Position numbers and translations under genes: made by a program. A stretch of 5,267 nucleotides of DNA, from positions 1-5,267 of the forward strand of contig JAJQGQ010000104.1 of assembly GCA_021200395.1 (NCBI GenBank), read 5' to 3'. The stretch comes from Erysipelotrichaceae bacterium. GTDB taxonomy: Bacteria; Bacillota_I; Bacilli_A; Erysipelotrichales; Coprobacillaceae. Positions 1 through 5,011 of the stretch are shown piece after piece. Positions within the stretch are counted from its first letter, which is position 1. Every line of letters begins with the position of its first letter. Below the pieces are notes generated by a model that saw only the letters and a list, made by a program, of their open reading frames with translations, had not been told where the DNA came from and did no database searches.

Positions 1-252
1 AGATTTGTATAATAGAAAGTTATAAGCCTTATCAACAACAATTGTTGTTATTTGTGATTGCTCATATATGAGCCACAAACCAACATAACCAATAATAAGA
101 TTATCTTTTTCTAACACATAATTAAATGAAAAATCATTCTCATTAATCTCATATAAAAAATCTTCTTCATGCCAACCATCTAAATGAAACAACTGATTCT
201 CTAATTCACAAATACGCTTTAAGTCATTAATTTCCATAAATCTTAAAGACAT
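1..252 (-). CDS. rimI: RimI-like GNAT N-acetyltransferase (N-terminal 84 codons, runs off the window)
   Basis: GNAT-fold protein resembling RimI, which acetylates the N-terminal alanine of ribosomal protein S18. Seen: the ATG at 250-252 opens a frame with no stop to position 1, beginning MSLRFMEINDLKRICELE, then a W27 region, a beta-strand pair around IIGYVGLW (53-60) and QITTIVVD (67-74). These match the RimI layout (DL..I..E, then IIGY.G.W, then ITTI.V). The start overlaps the last 10 bases of tsaB and has an AGAGG about 10 bases upstream; the inner ATG at 235-237 has no ribosome site. Context tsaE-tsaB-rimI is the usual Bacillota order, with tsaD expected next. Odd: after VVDKAY, where the family has R/Q-x-x-G-x-G/A for acetyl-CoA, this protein reads NFLLYKS, with neither the arginine nor the glycines. 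Other frames do not restore the motif. The catalytic C-terminal half is outside the window, so activity and exact substrate are uncertain. Confidence 0.72.
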   Translation of the reverse strand, partial: MSLRFMEINDLKRICELENQLFHLDGWHEEDFLYEINENDFSFNYVLEKDNLIIGYVGLWLIYEQSQITTIVVDKAYNFLLYKS

Positions 253-848
253 ATTTTCTTAGCCTCTACATCCTTAATATAACAAGGAACCAATGCATCA
301 ACATTTGGAACAGGATCAATATTTAAAGATAATTGATAAATATGATCAGCTAAATCAACATCAACCATTGGATAATCAACAACTTGCGTTTCTCCTACGA
401 CTTTAAAATCCTGATAATCTTTCATAAATGTCGCAAAATCACTAATCAACATCAATTGTTCATTCATTAAAGGCACCCCATTTTCATAGGCACAAACAAA
501 TACTTTTTTACTTCTTGCATCTATTACTGAGACACATTTATCAAAACCCGCATAAGCAGCCAAAGAAGAAATAGCCTTAATTCTAATAGGACTAATAACA
601 CTTAAGGTTTTCGCTATCGTCATAGCCACTCTAACTCCAGTATAAGATCCAGGTCCTAAAGTAATAATCATTTCATCAATATCTAATAATTCTTGATGAT
701 GTTTTTGTAATAGTGAAGACAGAGCAGGAATGGCATTTTCAGATTGACGTTTAGATCCTATTTCTTGTATTTTTTCTAAACAGTGATCATTATCATACAA
801 AGCTATCATAAGATATTGATTCGATGTATCCATAATCAATCTTTTCAT
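243..848 (-). CDS. tsaB: TsaB, tRNA N6-threonylcarbamoyladenosine biosynthesis protein
   Basis: Cytoplasmic partner of TsaD in the TsaB-TsaD-TsaE complex that transfers threonylcarbamoyl from TC-AMP to A37 of ANN-decoding tRNAs. TsaB is an ASKHA-fold paralogue of TsaD that acts as a scaffold rather than the catalyst. Seen: 201 residues with the ASKHA-type start MKRLIMDTSN, the hallmark LGPGSYTGVRV (64-74), the following AMTIAKTLS helix, and the IDARSKKVFVCAY strand (109-121). The length is slightly short for the family, with an abbreviated C-terminal region. Start: the ATG overlaps the tsaE stop as ATGA (845-848), and an AAAGGAG (857-863) sits 8 bases upstream inside tsaE, so translation is probably coupled. 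Its own stop overlaps the start of the rimI-like gene. It has no promoter of its own that I can see and is presumably transcribed from the promoter ahead of ntdP. Confidence 0.95.
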   Translation of the reverse strand: MKRLIMDTSNQYLMIALYDNDHCLEKIQEIGSKRQSENAIPALSSLLQKHHQELLDIDEMIITLGPGSYTGVRVAMTIAKTLSVISPIRIKAISSLAAYAGFDKCVSVIDARSKKVFVCAYENGVPLMNEQLMLISDFATFMKDYQDFKVVGETQVVDYPMVDVDLADHIYQLSLNIDPVPNVDALVPCYIKDVEAKKICL

Positions 849-1288
849 AATCCCATCTCCTTTAATAAATTCTCATATTGTGTCCCTTTACCAATCAACT
901 TAAGACAACGTGTCTCATCCTCATTTTTTATCATATGTATTTCTAATCTTTCAGCAGGTAAAATATCACTTATATATCTAGGCCATTCAATGACACAAAC
1001 ACCATCATCTTCAAACATTTCCTCAAAGCCCAATTCCTCATCTTGACCTTCTAAGCGATAAGCATCAAAATGATACAAAGTGAGACGTCCATAATATACT
1101 TTTACAATCGTAAAAGTTGGTGAATTAATGACTTTTGTAATCCCTAAACCTTGACCAATACCTTTCGTTAAAGTTGTTTTACCGACTCCTAATTCACCTT
1201 CTAAAGTTATCATAGCTTTTGGAAAAAGATGTTGTCCCAATGTTTGACCAAAATCTATCATTTCTTTTTCATTCATCAATTGTATCAT
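845..1288 (-). CDS. tsaE: TsaE, ATPase of the tRNA t6A threonylcarbamoyltransferase complex
   Basis: P-loop ATPase that binds TsaB-TsaD and is needed for multiple turnover of t6A synthesis. Seen: 147 residues, about the family norm. Walker A is GELGVGKTT (31-39, K37). SPTFTIV (56-62) is the switch-like segment, followed by YHFDAYRL (72-79, with D75) and VIEWPRY (99-105), carrying the conserved E101-W102 of the family. The start ATG is joined to the ntdP stop as ATGA (1285-1288) and has a full AAGGAGG (1294-1300) 5 bases upstream. That site lies inside the last codons of ntdP, so the two genes are probably translationally coupled. The downstream end overlaps tsaB by 4 bases. I see nothing truncated or missing. 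Confidence 0.96.
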   Translation of the reverse strand: MIQLMNEKEMIDFGQTLGQHLFPKAMITLEGELGVGKTTLTKGIGQGLGITKVINSPTFTIVKVYYGRLTLYHFDAYRLEGQDEELGFEEMFEDDGVCVIEWPRYISDILPAERLEIHMIKNEDETRCLKLIGKGTQYENLLKEMGL

Positions 1289-1821
1289 GAGTGCCTCCTT
1301 GAACTTTGTTGATATTGTTGATACCAGTATTGCGCAAAACCAGGTCTAAAAGGACCTGCCATATCCATAGCTTGATTAATTAATAAATCAAGCTGTTCAT
1401 GTAAAATGGCATCAATATCTTTTCCATATTGCATTTTTTGACTATTTTGTAAATATTCTTCTTCATCTAAGATGCGATATTTATAATCAGGAAATACTTT
1501 CAAATCCAAATCATAATCTATATATTTAATAGCTTGTCCATCATATAATGTAGGCGAAGCCAAATTACAATAAAAATGAACACCATTTTTTCTAATCATA
1601 CAAATAACATTATACCATTGATTCTTAGGAAAATACCAAATAGCTGGTTCTCTTGTATACCACTTTCTTCCATCTGATTCACTGACCAATGTCCGATTAT
1701 TAATAACGATAAAATGCTGATTTGTTTCCTCTAAAACGTGTCCCTTATTCCAGCATCGATGAATACTCCCGTCATGCTTATAACAATGTATAAGTACGTC
1801 TTCACCAACCAATGATTGCAT
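1285..1821 (-). CDS. ntdP: DUF402 nucleoside tri-/diphosphate phosphatase (YgaC/Ntdp family)
   Basis: Belongs to the DUF402 family typified by B. subtilis YgaC and the staphylococcal Ntdp enzyme, a cytoplasmic metal-dependent hydrolase of nucleoside tri- and diphosphates. Seen (178-residue numbering): IHCYKHDGSIHR (11-22), SESDGRKWYTREPA (47-60), the YCNLASP segment (84-90), and the acidic YIDYDLDLKVFPD (100-112), whose D102, D104 and D106 would suit metal binding. These track YgaC nearly block for block as I remember it. Start: the frame stays open to 1863, but the likely transcript begins near 1846, which rules out the first candidate. ATG 1828-1830 has AGAGG only 1 base away, whereas ATG 1819-1821 (MQSLVGED) has it 10 bases upstream and gives the family length, so I chose 1821. 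The C-terminus SRRHS is partly encoded by the AAGGAGG used by tsaE. First gene after its own promoter and coupled to tsaE. The physiological substrate is not known to me. Confidence 0.88.
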   Translation of the reverse strand: MQSLVGEDVLIHCYKHDGSIHRCWNKGHVLEETNQHFIVINNRTLVSESDGRKWYTREPAIWYFPKNQWYNVICMIRKNGVHFYCNLASPTLYDGQAIKYIDYDLDLKVFPDYKYRILDEEEYLQNSQKMQYGKDIDAILHEQLDLLINQAMDMAGPFRPGFAQYWYQQYQQSSRRHS

Positions 1822-1830
1822 AAACTTCAT

Positions 1831-1839
1831 ACCTCTTTT
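1831..1839 (-). promoter_or_regulatory. ribosome binding site of ntdP that selects the start
   Basis: On the minus strand this reads AAAAGAGGT. It sits 10 bases before the ATG at 1819-1821 but only 1 base before the ATG at 1828-1830, so it favours the shorter protein. Confidence 0.6.
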
Positions 1840-1852
1840 CAATAACATGATT

Positions 1853-1880
1853 ATTATACACAAGAAATCATTATTTTGAA
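1853..1880 (-). promoter_or_regulatory. promoter for the ntdP-tsaE-tsaB-rimI run
   Basis: On the minus strand a perfect -10 TATAAT (1853-1858) is preceded, after 16 bases, by TTCAAA (1875-1880, four of six matches to TTGACA). The predicted transcript starts near 1846, giving a leader of about 25 bases before the chosen ntdP start. There is no convincing terminator between pap2 and this promoter, so read-through from pap2 is also possible. Confidence 0.6.
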
Positions 1881-1899
1881 AGTTTTATACAACAATTAT

Positions 1900-2418
1900 T
1901 TAGGTATTTTGTGACAGATAATAAACATTGTAACACTTATATCCTAAATAACCACAAACAATGCCACAAATAATACCACCTATAATATCAGTTGGATAAT
2001 GAACATATAGATACATTCGCGAAAAAGCAATCATTATAGCAAGTATCAATGATGGTTTCCATAATTGATGTTTTAATATATATAAAACAGATACAACACT
2101 AAAAGAAGCTGATGTATGTCCTGAAGGAAATGAATAATCGGTTGGAGCATTAATAATGAGTTCAATAGCTGTATTTATGTTAAATGGACGTGGCCTTGCA
2201 ACGATATTTTTTAATATGATATTACATAATAAAAGATCAATGAATAAAGCAATGGTAAGAATGATCCCTATTTTCCTTGTTTTGGGATAAAGCAGTAAGA
2301 TGGTTGTTAGAATAATCCAAATGATGCCTGCACTTCCTAAATGGGTGATAAAGATCATGATTTGATCTAAAAAACTTGTTCTGATATTTTGGATAAAATT
2401 AAGAATTTGAATTTCCAT
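1900..2418 (-). CDS. PAP2-family integral membrane phosphatase
   Basis: Membrane phosphatase of the PAP2 superfamily. Relatives act on undecaprenyl pyrophosphate, phosphatidylglycerol phosphate or phosphatidate, usually with the active site facing outward. Seen (172-residue numbering): all three signature motifs, K70-x6-R77-P78 (KNIVARPRP), FPSGHT around 97-102, and SR-x5-H-x3-D with R134, H140 and D144. By family precedent H101 and H140 are the catalytic histidines. About five hydrophobic segments lie around 20-43, 50-68, 102-117, 122-137 and 143-162, with no cleavable signal peptide. Start: a GTG at 2425-2427 is also in frame, but it lies inside the ribosome site AAGGAAGTG (2425-2433); the ATG at 2416-2418 is 6 bases after it. 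First gene leftwards from the divergent region, 78 bases ahead of ntdP. The short length and motif set suit a BcrC-like undecaprenyl pyrophosphate phosphatase, but the substrate cannot be settled from sequence alone. Confidence 0.93.
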   Translation of the reverse strand: MEIQILNFIQNIRTSFLDQIMIFITHLGSAGIIWIILTTILLLYPKTRKIGIILTIALFIDLLLCNIILKNIVARPRPFNINTAIELIINAPTDYSFPSGHTSASFSVVSVLYILKHQLWKPSLILAIMIAFSRMYLYVHYPTDIIGGIICGIVCGYLGYKCYNVYYLSQNT

Positions 2419-2424
2419 TTTTTT

Positions 2425-2433
2425 CACTTCCTT
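2425..2433 (-). promoter_or_regulatory. ribosome binding site of the PAP2 gene that selects the ATG start
   Basis: On the minus strand AAGGAAGTG is followed by six A and then ATG (2416-2418). The alternative GTG start is the last three bases of this site itself, with no room for a ribosome, so the protein most likely begins MEIQILNF. Confidence 0.6.
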
Positions 2434-2458
2434 AATAATTTGTTAACAATTGTCATAT

Positions 2459-2488
2459 ATTATAATCATATTACTTAAATTTAAGTAA
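2459..2488 (-). promoter_or_regulatory. promoter of the PAP2 gene
   Basis: On the minus strand there is a perfect -10 TATAAT (2459-2464). The best -35 is weak: TTACTT (2483-2488) with an 18-base spacer. The predicted start of transcription is near 2452. The -35 and most of the spacer coincide with an 18-bp palindrome, so this promoter may depend on or be blocked by a DNA-binding protein. Confidence 0.45.
2471..2488. repeat. 18-bp perfect palindrome, possible operator
   Basis: TTACTTAAATTTAAGTAA is identical on both strands. It spans the -35 and spacer of the PAP2 promoter and lies about 50 bases upstream of the pckA -35. Such placement suits a dimeric repressor of the PAP2 gene. I do not recognise it as a known operator class, and AT-rich sequence makes such palindromes less surprising. 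Confidence 0.4.
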
Positions 2489-2537
2489 AAAATAAAGAAA
2501 AAAATAGTTATCATTACTGATTTTTCATTTTATTATG

Positions 2538-2566
2538 TTGATTTTTACATAGAAATATGAAATAAT
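2538..2566 (+). promoter_or_regulatory. promoter of pckA
   Basis: The -35 TTGATT (2538-2543) is followed by a 17-base spacer and then AATAAT (2561-2566). A TG at 2558-2559 one base ahead makes an extended -10. The predicted start of transcription is about 2571-2574, giving a leader of nearly 80 bases before the pckA ATG. Confidence 0.6.
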
Positions 2567-2571
2567 ACAAA

Positions 2572-2614
2572 CCGATAGAAGATAAAATTTTATCGGGGTG
2601 AAAATATCTTCTAT
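2572..2614 (+). other. pckA leader with competing inverted repeats
   Basis: Three pairings share bases. ATAGAAGATA (2575-2584) is the exact complement of TATCTTCTAT (2605-2614), a 10-bp stem with a 20-base loop. CCGATA (2572-2577) pairs with TATCGG (2591-2596). GATAAAATTTTATC (2581-2594) is a perfect palindrome. They cannot all form together. No U-run follows, so this is not an intrinsic terminator. The ribosome site AAGGGGG (2637-2643) lies 23 bases further on, outside all three stems. It does not match a riboswitch class I know; a role in mRNA stability or protein binding is inference. Confidence 0.4.
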
Positions 2615-2650
2615 AAAAAAATCAAGCTATTCAGATAAGGGGGTTATTAA

Positions 2651-4228
2651 ATGGATAAAGTTGATTTAAAGAAATATGGTATTGAAACTCATGGAACAGT
2701 GCATCGCAATATTCCTGCTGGTTCACTTGTTGAAAAAGCATTATTAAATGGTGAAGGTAGACTTTCTCGTGCTGGTGCATTATGTATTAATACAGGTGAA
2801 CGTACTGGTCGATCTCCTAATGATAAGTTTATTGTTGATACACCTGCTGTTCATGATAAAATTGCCTGGGGCAGTGTTAATAAGCCTACTTCTAAAGAAG
2901 TATTTGATGCTGTTTATGCAGGTATTTGTAAACACTTTACAGATAAAGATTTATATGTATTTGATGGTTATGCAGGTGCTAATCCTGAATATTCTTATGC
3001 TTTTAGGGTTGTTAATGAAAAACCAAGTCAGAATTTGTTTATTTCTAATTTGTTGATTAAACCAACACATCGTGAATTACAACATTTTGCTGAAGATTTT
3101 CTTATTTTAGTAGCACCAGAATATAAAGTCGACTATAAAGCTTTGGGCTTAAATAGTGAAGCAGCTATTTTGATTGATTTTGAAAGACATCTAGTATGTA
3201 TTGCTGGTACAGGTTATTGTGGTGAAATTAAGAAATGTGTGTTCACAATTATGAATTATATGTTACCACAAAGAAATGTCTTTACAATGCATTGTTCTGC
3301 CAATGTTGGTGAAGATGGTAAAACAGCCTTATTCTTTGGTTTATCTGGTACAGGTAAAACAACCTTGTCTGCTGATCCTAATAGAAAGCTTATTGGTGAT
3401 GATGAACATGGTTGGTCACGTACAACTGTTTTCAATTTTGAAGGTGGATGTTATGCTAAATGTATTGGTTTAACAAAAGAAAGTGAGCCTGAAATTTGGG
3501 ATGCTGTCAGATTTGGTGCGGTTGCCGAAAATGTACAATTATTTGAAGATTCTCGTGTTATTGATTTTAATGATGATTCAATTACTGAAAATACCAGAGT
3601 TGGTTATCCAGTTAATTATATTGCCAACATTGATCCTAAAGGTGTAGCACCTATTCCTAAGACAATTTTCTTCTTAGCTGCTGATGCCTTTGGTGTATTA
3701 CCTCCAATTTCTAGATTATCATCAGATGCAGCTATTTATCACTTTGTATCTGGATATACTAGTAAATTAGCAGGTACAGAAGCTGGTGTTACTGAACCAG
3801 AAGCAACTTTCTCTACATGCTTTGGTGAACCATTCTTACCATTAGATCCATTGTTATATGCTAATATGTTTGAAAGACGCGTTGGTAAAGCTAATGCAAA
3901 TGTATTCTTAGTTAATACTGGATGGGTTGGCGGCAGCTATGGTGTTGGTAAACGTATTCCTTTGAAATATACAAGACGTATGATCAATGCTGCAATCAAT
4001 GGTGAATTAGATTATGCTGCTTATGAAACAGATCCATACTTTAATTTAGATATTCCTAAATTCTGTCCAGATATTCCTAGTGAATTGTTAGATCCTAAAG
4101 CAACTTGGACACATAAAGATCAATATGATGAAACAGCTAAGAAGTTAGTTAAGATGTTTGAAGAAAACTTCAAAAAATACGAAAACTTCCCAGATCGTGT
4201 TAAAAATGCTGGCCCTCATTTAGACTAA
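2651..4228 (+). CDS. pckA: phosphoenolpyruvate carboxykinase (ATP)
   Basis: Interconverts oxaloacetate + ATP with PEP + CO2 + ADP in the cytoplasm. In glucose-fermenting gut bacteria it often runs towards oxaloacetate and gains ATP; the direction here is inference. Seen: 525 residues, normal for the ATP type. RTGRSPNDKF (51-60) carries R54 for the substrate carboxylate. GEIKKC (191-196) has the K194/K195 pair and MHCSANVG (213-220) has H214, both metal-site regions. The P-loop GLSGTGKTT is at 230-238 (K236) and GDDEHGW at 249-255. ENTRVGYP (313-320) has R316, and NTGWVGGSYGVGKRI (422-436) is near the nucleotide site. The P-loop and KK/H spacing mark the ATP rather than the GTP family. All key residues I can place are present. 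ATG follows AAGGGGG (2637-2643) by 7 bases. Single-gene unit: own promoter, own terminator at 4232-4260. Codons lean to GGT, GCT and CGT, as expected for high expression. Confidence 0.98.
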   Translation: MDKVDLKKYGIETHGTVHRNIPAGSLVEKALLNGEGRLSRAGALCINTGERTGRSPNDKFIVDTPAVHDKIAWGSVNKPTSKEVFDAVYAGICKHFTDKDLYVFDGYAGANPEYSYAFRVVNEKPSQNLFISNLLIKPTHRELQHFAEDFLILVAPEYKVDYKALGLNSEAAILIDFERHLVCIAGTGYCGEIKKCVFTIMNYMLPQRNVFTMHCSANVGEDGKTALFFGLSGTGKTTLSADPNRKLIGDDEHGWSRTTVFNFEGGCYAKCIGLTKESEPEIWDAVRFGAVAENVQLFEDSRVIDFNDDSITENTRVGYPVNYIANIDPKGVAPIPKTIFFLAADAFGVLPPISRLSSDAAIYHFVSGYTSKLAGTEAGVTEPEATFSTCFGEPFLPLDPLLYANMFERRVGKANANVFLVNTGWVGGSYGVGKRIPLKYTRRMINAAINGELDYAAYETDPYFNLDIPKFCPDIPSELLDPKATWTHKDQYDETAKKLVKMFEENFKKYENFPDRVKNAGPHLD

Positions 4229-4231
4229 ATG

Positions 4232-4260
4232 AAAAACTCTGCACTTAGCAGAGTTTTTTT
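4232..4260. terminator. bidirectional intrinsic terminator between pckA and thiT
   Basis: CTCTGC (4237-4242) pairs with GCAGAG (4248-4253) around the 5-base loop ACTTA. Five A (4232-4236) flank the left and seven T (4254-4260) the right, which also lengthen the stem by A-T pairs. It begins 3 bases after the pckA stop, and its T-run contributes the first two bases of the thiT stop (4259-4261 on the plus strand). It can serve both converging genes. Confidence 0.9.
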
Positions 4261-4810
4261 AACGCACTTTGATAGCATTTTTAAGTCTTGGATAAACAAC
4301 CATAAAAGCAATATAACATAAAATTAATGTAGGTAAACAATAAACTATATTATATGCAAAAGAATACACATACACATTCATACCCTCTGGTGCATACATA
4401 CCAAACAACCATGCTCCTGAGGCAAAATGTGATAAAAATTTCAATATCATCGTAATAATAATACCCCAATAAATACTCATATTCTTAAACTTTGTATTAG
4501 GAAACAAAGCTGCAAGTCCAACAATAGATACAGGTACCAAATAATCTAACACCACTGACCAAGGCCCATAATAAACAGCCATACCTAAGGCAAATTGAAT
4601 AATCGTTGCCATAAAACCAACCAACAAACCATAACCTGGTCCCATGAGATAACTTGATAAGATAACTGGCAATAAATCAATTGAAATATTACCACCTTCT
4701 GGTTGCGATGGTATAAAGCTAAAAGCTAATTGCAATACCACCTGCAAGGCAATAAACATCGCCATATAAGACATTGTTTTTGCATTTAATTTGATTTCTA
4801 GTTTTTTCAT
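4259..4810 (-). CDS. thiT: ThiT, thiamine-binding S component of an ECF transporter
   Basis: Membrane substrate-binding subunit that captures thiamine and docks on the shared EcfA-EcfA'-EcfT module, encoded elsewhere. Seen: 183 residues, about six hydrophobic segments (14-33, 45-60, 61-81, 86-103, 112-131, 147-172), a basic C-terminus and family blocks PEGGNISIDLLPVIL (37-51), VVLDYLVPVSIVGLAALF (86-103) and SHFASGAWLFGMYAPEGM (127-144). From memory of the L. lactis ThiT structure, H128, Y90, Y149 and N154 match thiamine contacts; D89 replaces a glutamate and F136 a tryptophan. Start: the frame is open to a GTG at 4882, but that lies inside the riboswitch. ATG 4808-4810 has AAAGGAGG (4816-4823) 5 bases upstream and gives the usual length. 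The TPP riboswitch upstream independently supports a thiamine role and implies repression when TPP is plentiful. Confidence 0.95.
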   Translation of the reverse strand: MKKLEIKLNAKTMSYMAMFIALQVVLQLAFSFIPSQPEGGNISIDLLPVILSSYLMGPGYGLLVGFMATIIQFALGMAVYYGPWSVVLDYLVPVSIVGLAALFPNTKFKNMSIYWGIIITMILKFLSHFASGAWLFGMYAPEGMNVYVYSFAYNIVYCLPTLILCYIAFMVVYPRLKNAIKVR

Positions 4811-4815
4811 TTTTT

Positions 4816-4823
4816 CCTCCTTT
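4816..4823 (-). promoter_or_regulatory. ribosome binding site of thiT
   Basis: AAAGGAGG on the minus strand, 5 bases before the ATG at 4808-4810 and downstream of the riboswitch terminator. It fixes the start 24 codons inside the longest open frame. Confidence 0.8.
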
Positions 4824-4839
4824 ACTGGAGCCAACAAAT

Positions 4840-4865
4840 AAAAAAGCTTTCCAGAATAGGAAAGC
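4840..4865 (-). terminator. riboswitch-controlled intrinsic terminator upstream of thiT
   Basis: On the minus strand GCTTTCC (4859-4865) pairs with GGAAAGC (4846-4852) around a 6-base loop, followed by six T (4840-4845). It lies between the TPP aptamer and the thiT ribosome site, so it should stop transcription when the aptamer is folded. Confidence 0.88.
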
Positions 4866-4875
4866 AAAAAATCTA

Positions 4876-4962
4876 TTTGCACTCTCTACGCTGGCATTAT
4901 CCAGTTCAGATCATAAGGGATAAGATTTTCATCTTTCTCAGCATTAGCACCCCTGGCTCAAA
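4876..4962 (-). ncRNA. TPP riboswitch (THI element) aptamer controlling thiT
   Basis: On the minus strand the class hallmarks appear in order: CAGGGGTGC (4947-4955), GCTGAGA (4936-4942), a P3 hairpin AAGAT/ATCTT (4931-4935 with 4922-4926), the ATCCC segment near 4916-4921, and CTGGATAATGCCAGCG (4889-4904) followed by TAGAGAG. This is the conserved TPP aptamer core. P1 is weak: TTTGAGC (4956-4962) against GTGCAAA (4876-4882) with one mismatch. The 3' half of P1 can alternatively form an antiterminator with 4860-4868. Expected behaviour from the family: TPP binding stabilises P1, frees the terminator and lowers thiT expression. Confidence 0.95.
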
Positions 4963-4965
4963 AGT

Positions 4966-4993
4966 ATTATATACTTTTTTATATATAAATCAA
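4966..4993 (-). promoter_or_regulatory. promoter of the thiT riboswitch transcript
   Basis: On the minus strand TTGATT (4988-4993), a 16-base spacer, then a perfect TATAAT (4966-4971). The predicted start falls near 4957-4960, practically at the 5' edge of the aptamer, so the transcript has almost no sequence ahead of P1. Confidence 0.65.
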
Positions 4994-5011
4994 GTTTTTA
5001 TTGTTTTCCCA

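Noticed and set aside
1..252. Frameshift as the cause of the missing RimI P-loop
   Set aside because: The other two frames over 1-60 do not give an R-x-x-G-x-G motif, and the frame is otherwise open with good similarity, so a simple indel does not explain it.
783..1046. Plus-strand open frame of 87 codons
   Set aside because: It lies antisense across tsaB and tsaE, has a low-complexity composition and no ribosome site, and both genes on the other strand are clearly real.
1822..1863. N-terminal extension of the DUF402 protein to 1863
   Set aside because: The extension crosses the -10 element and the predicted transcription start, has no ribosome site and exceeds the family length.
2440..2449. 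TTGTTAACAA palindrome in the PAP2 leader as an independent operator
   Set aside because: Only 10 bp and not extendable; mentioned only alongside the longer palindrome.
2489..2650. Catabolite (cre) site or T-box upstream of pckA
   Set aside because: No match to the cre pattern, and no T-box bulge sequence or leader terminator could be found.
2748..3056. Plus-strand open frame of 102 codons inside pckA
   Set aside because: Out-of-frame shadow of pckA, rich in Leu/Met/Val because of the codon bias of the real gene; no ribosome site.
3276..3473. Plus-strand open frame of 65 codons inside pckA
   Set aside because: Out-of-frame shadow over the P-loop region of pckA, with no independent signals.
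4811..4882. N-terminal extension of thiT from a GTG at 4882
   Set aside because: The added residues are translated from the riboswitch P1 and terminator; a strong ribosome site precedes the inner ATG at 4808-4810.
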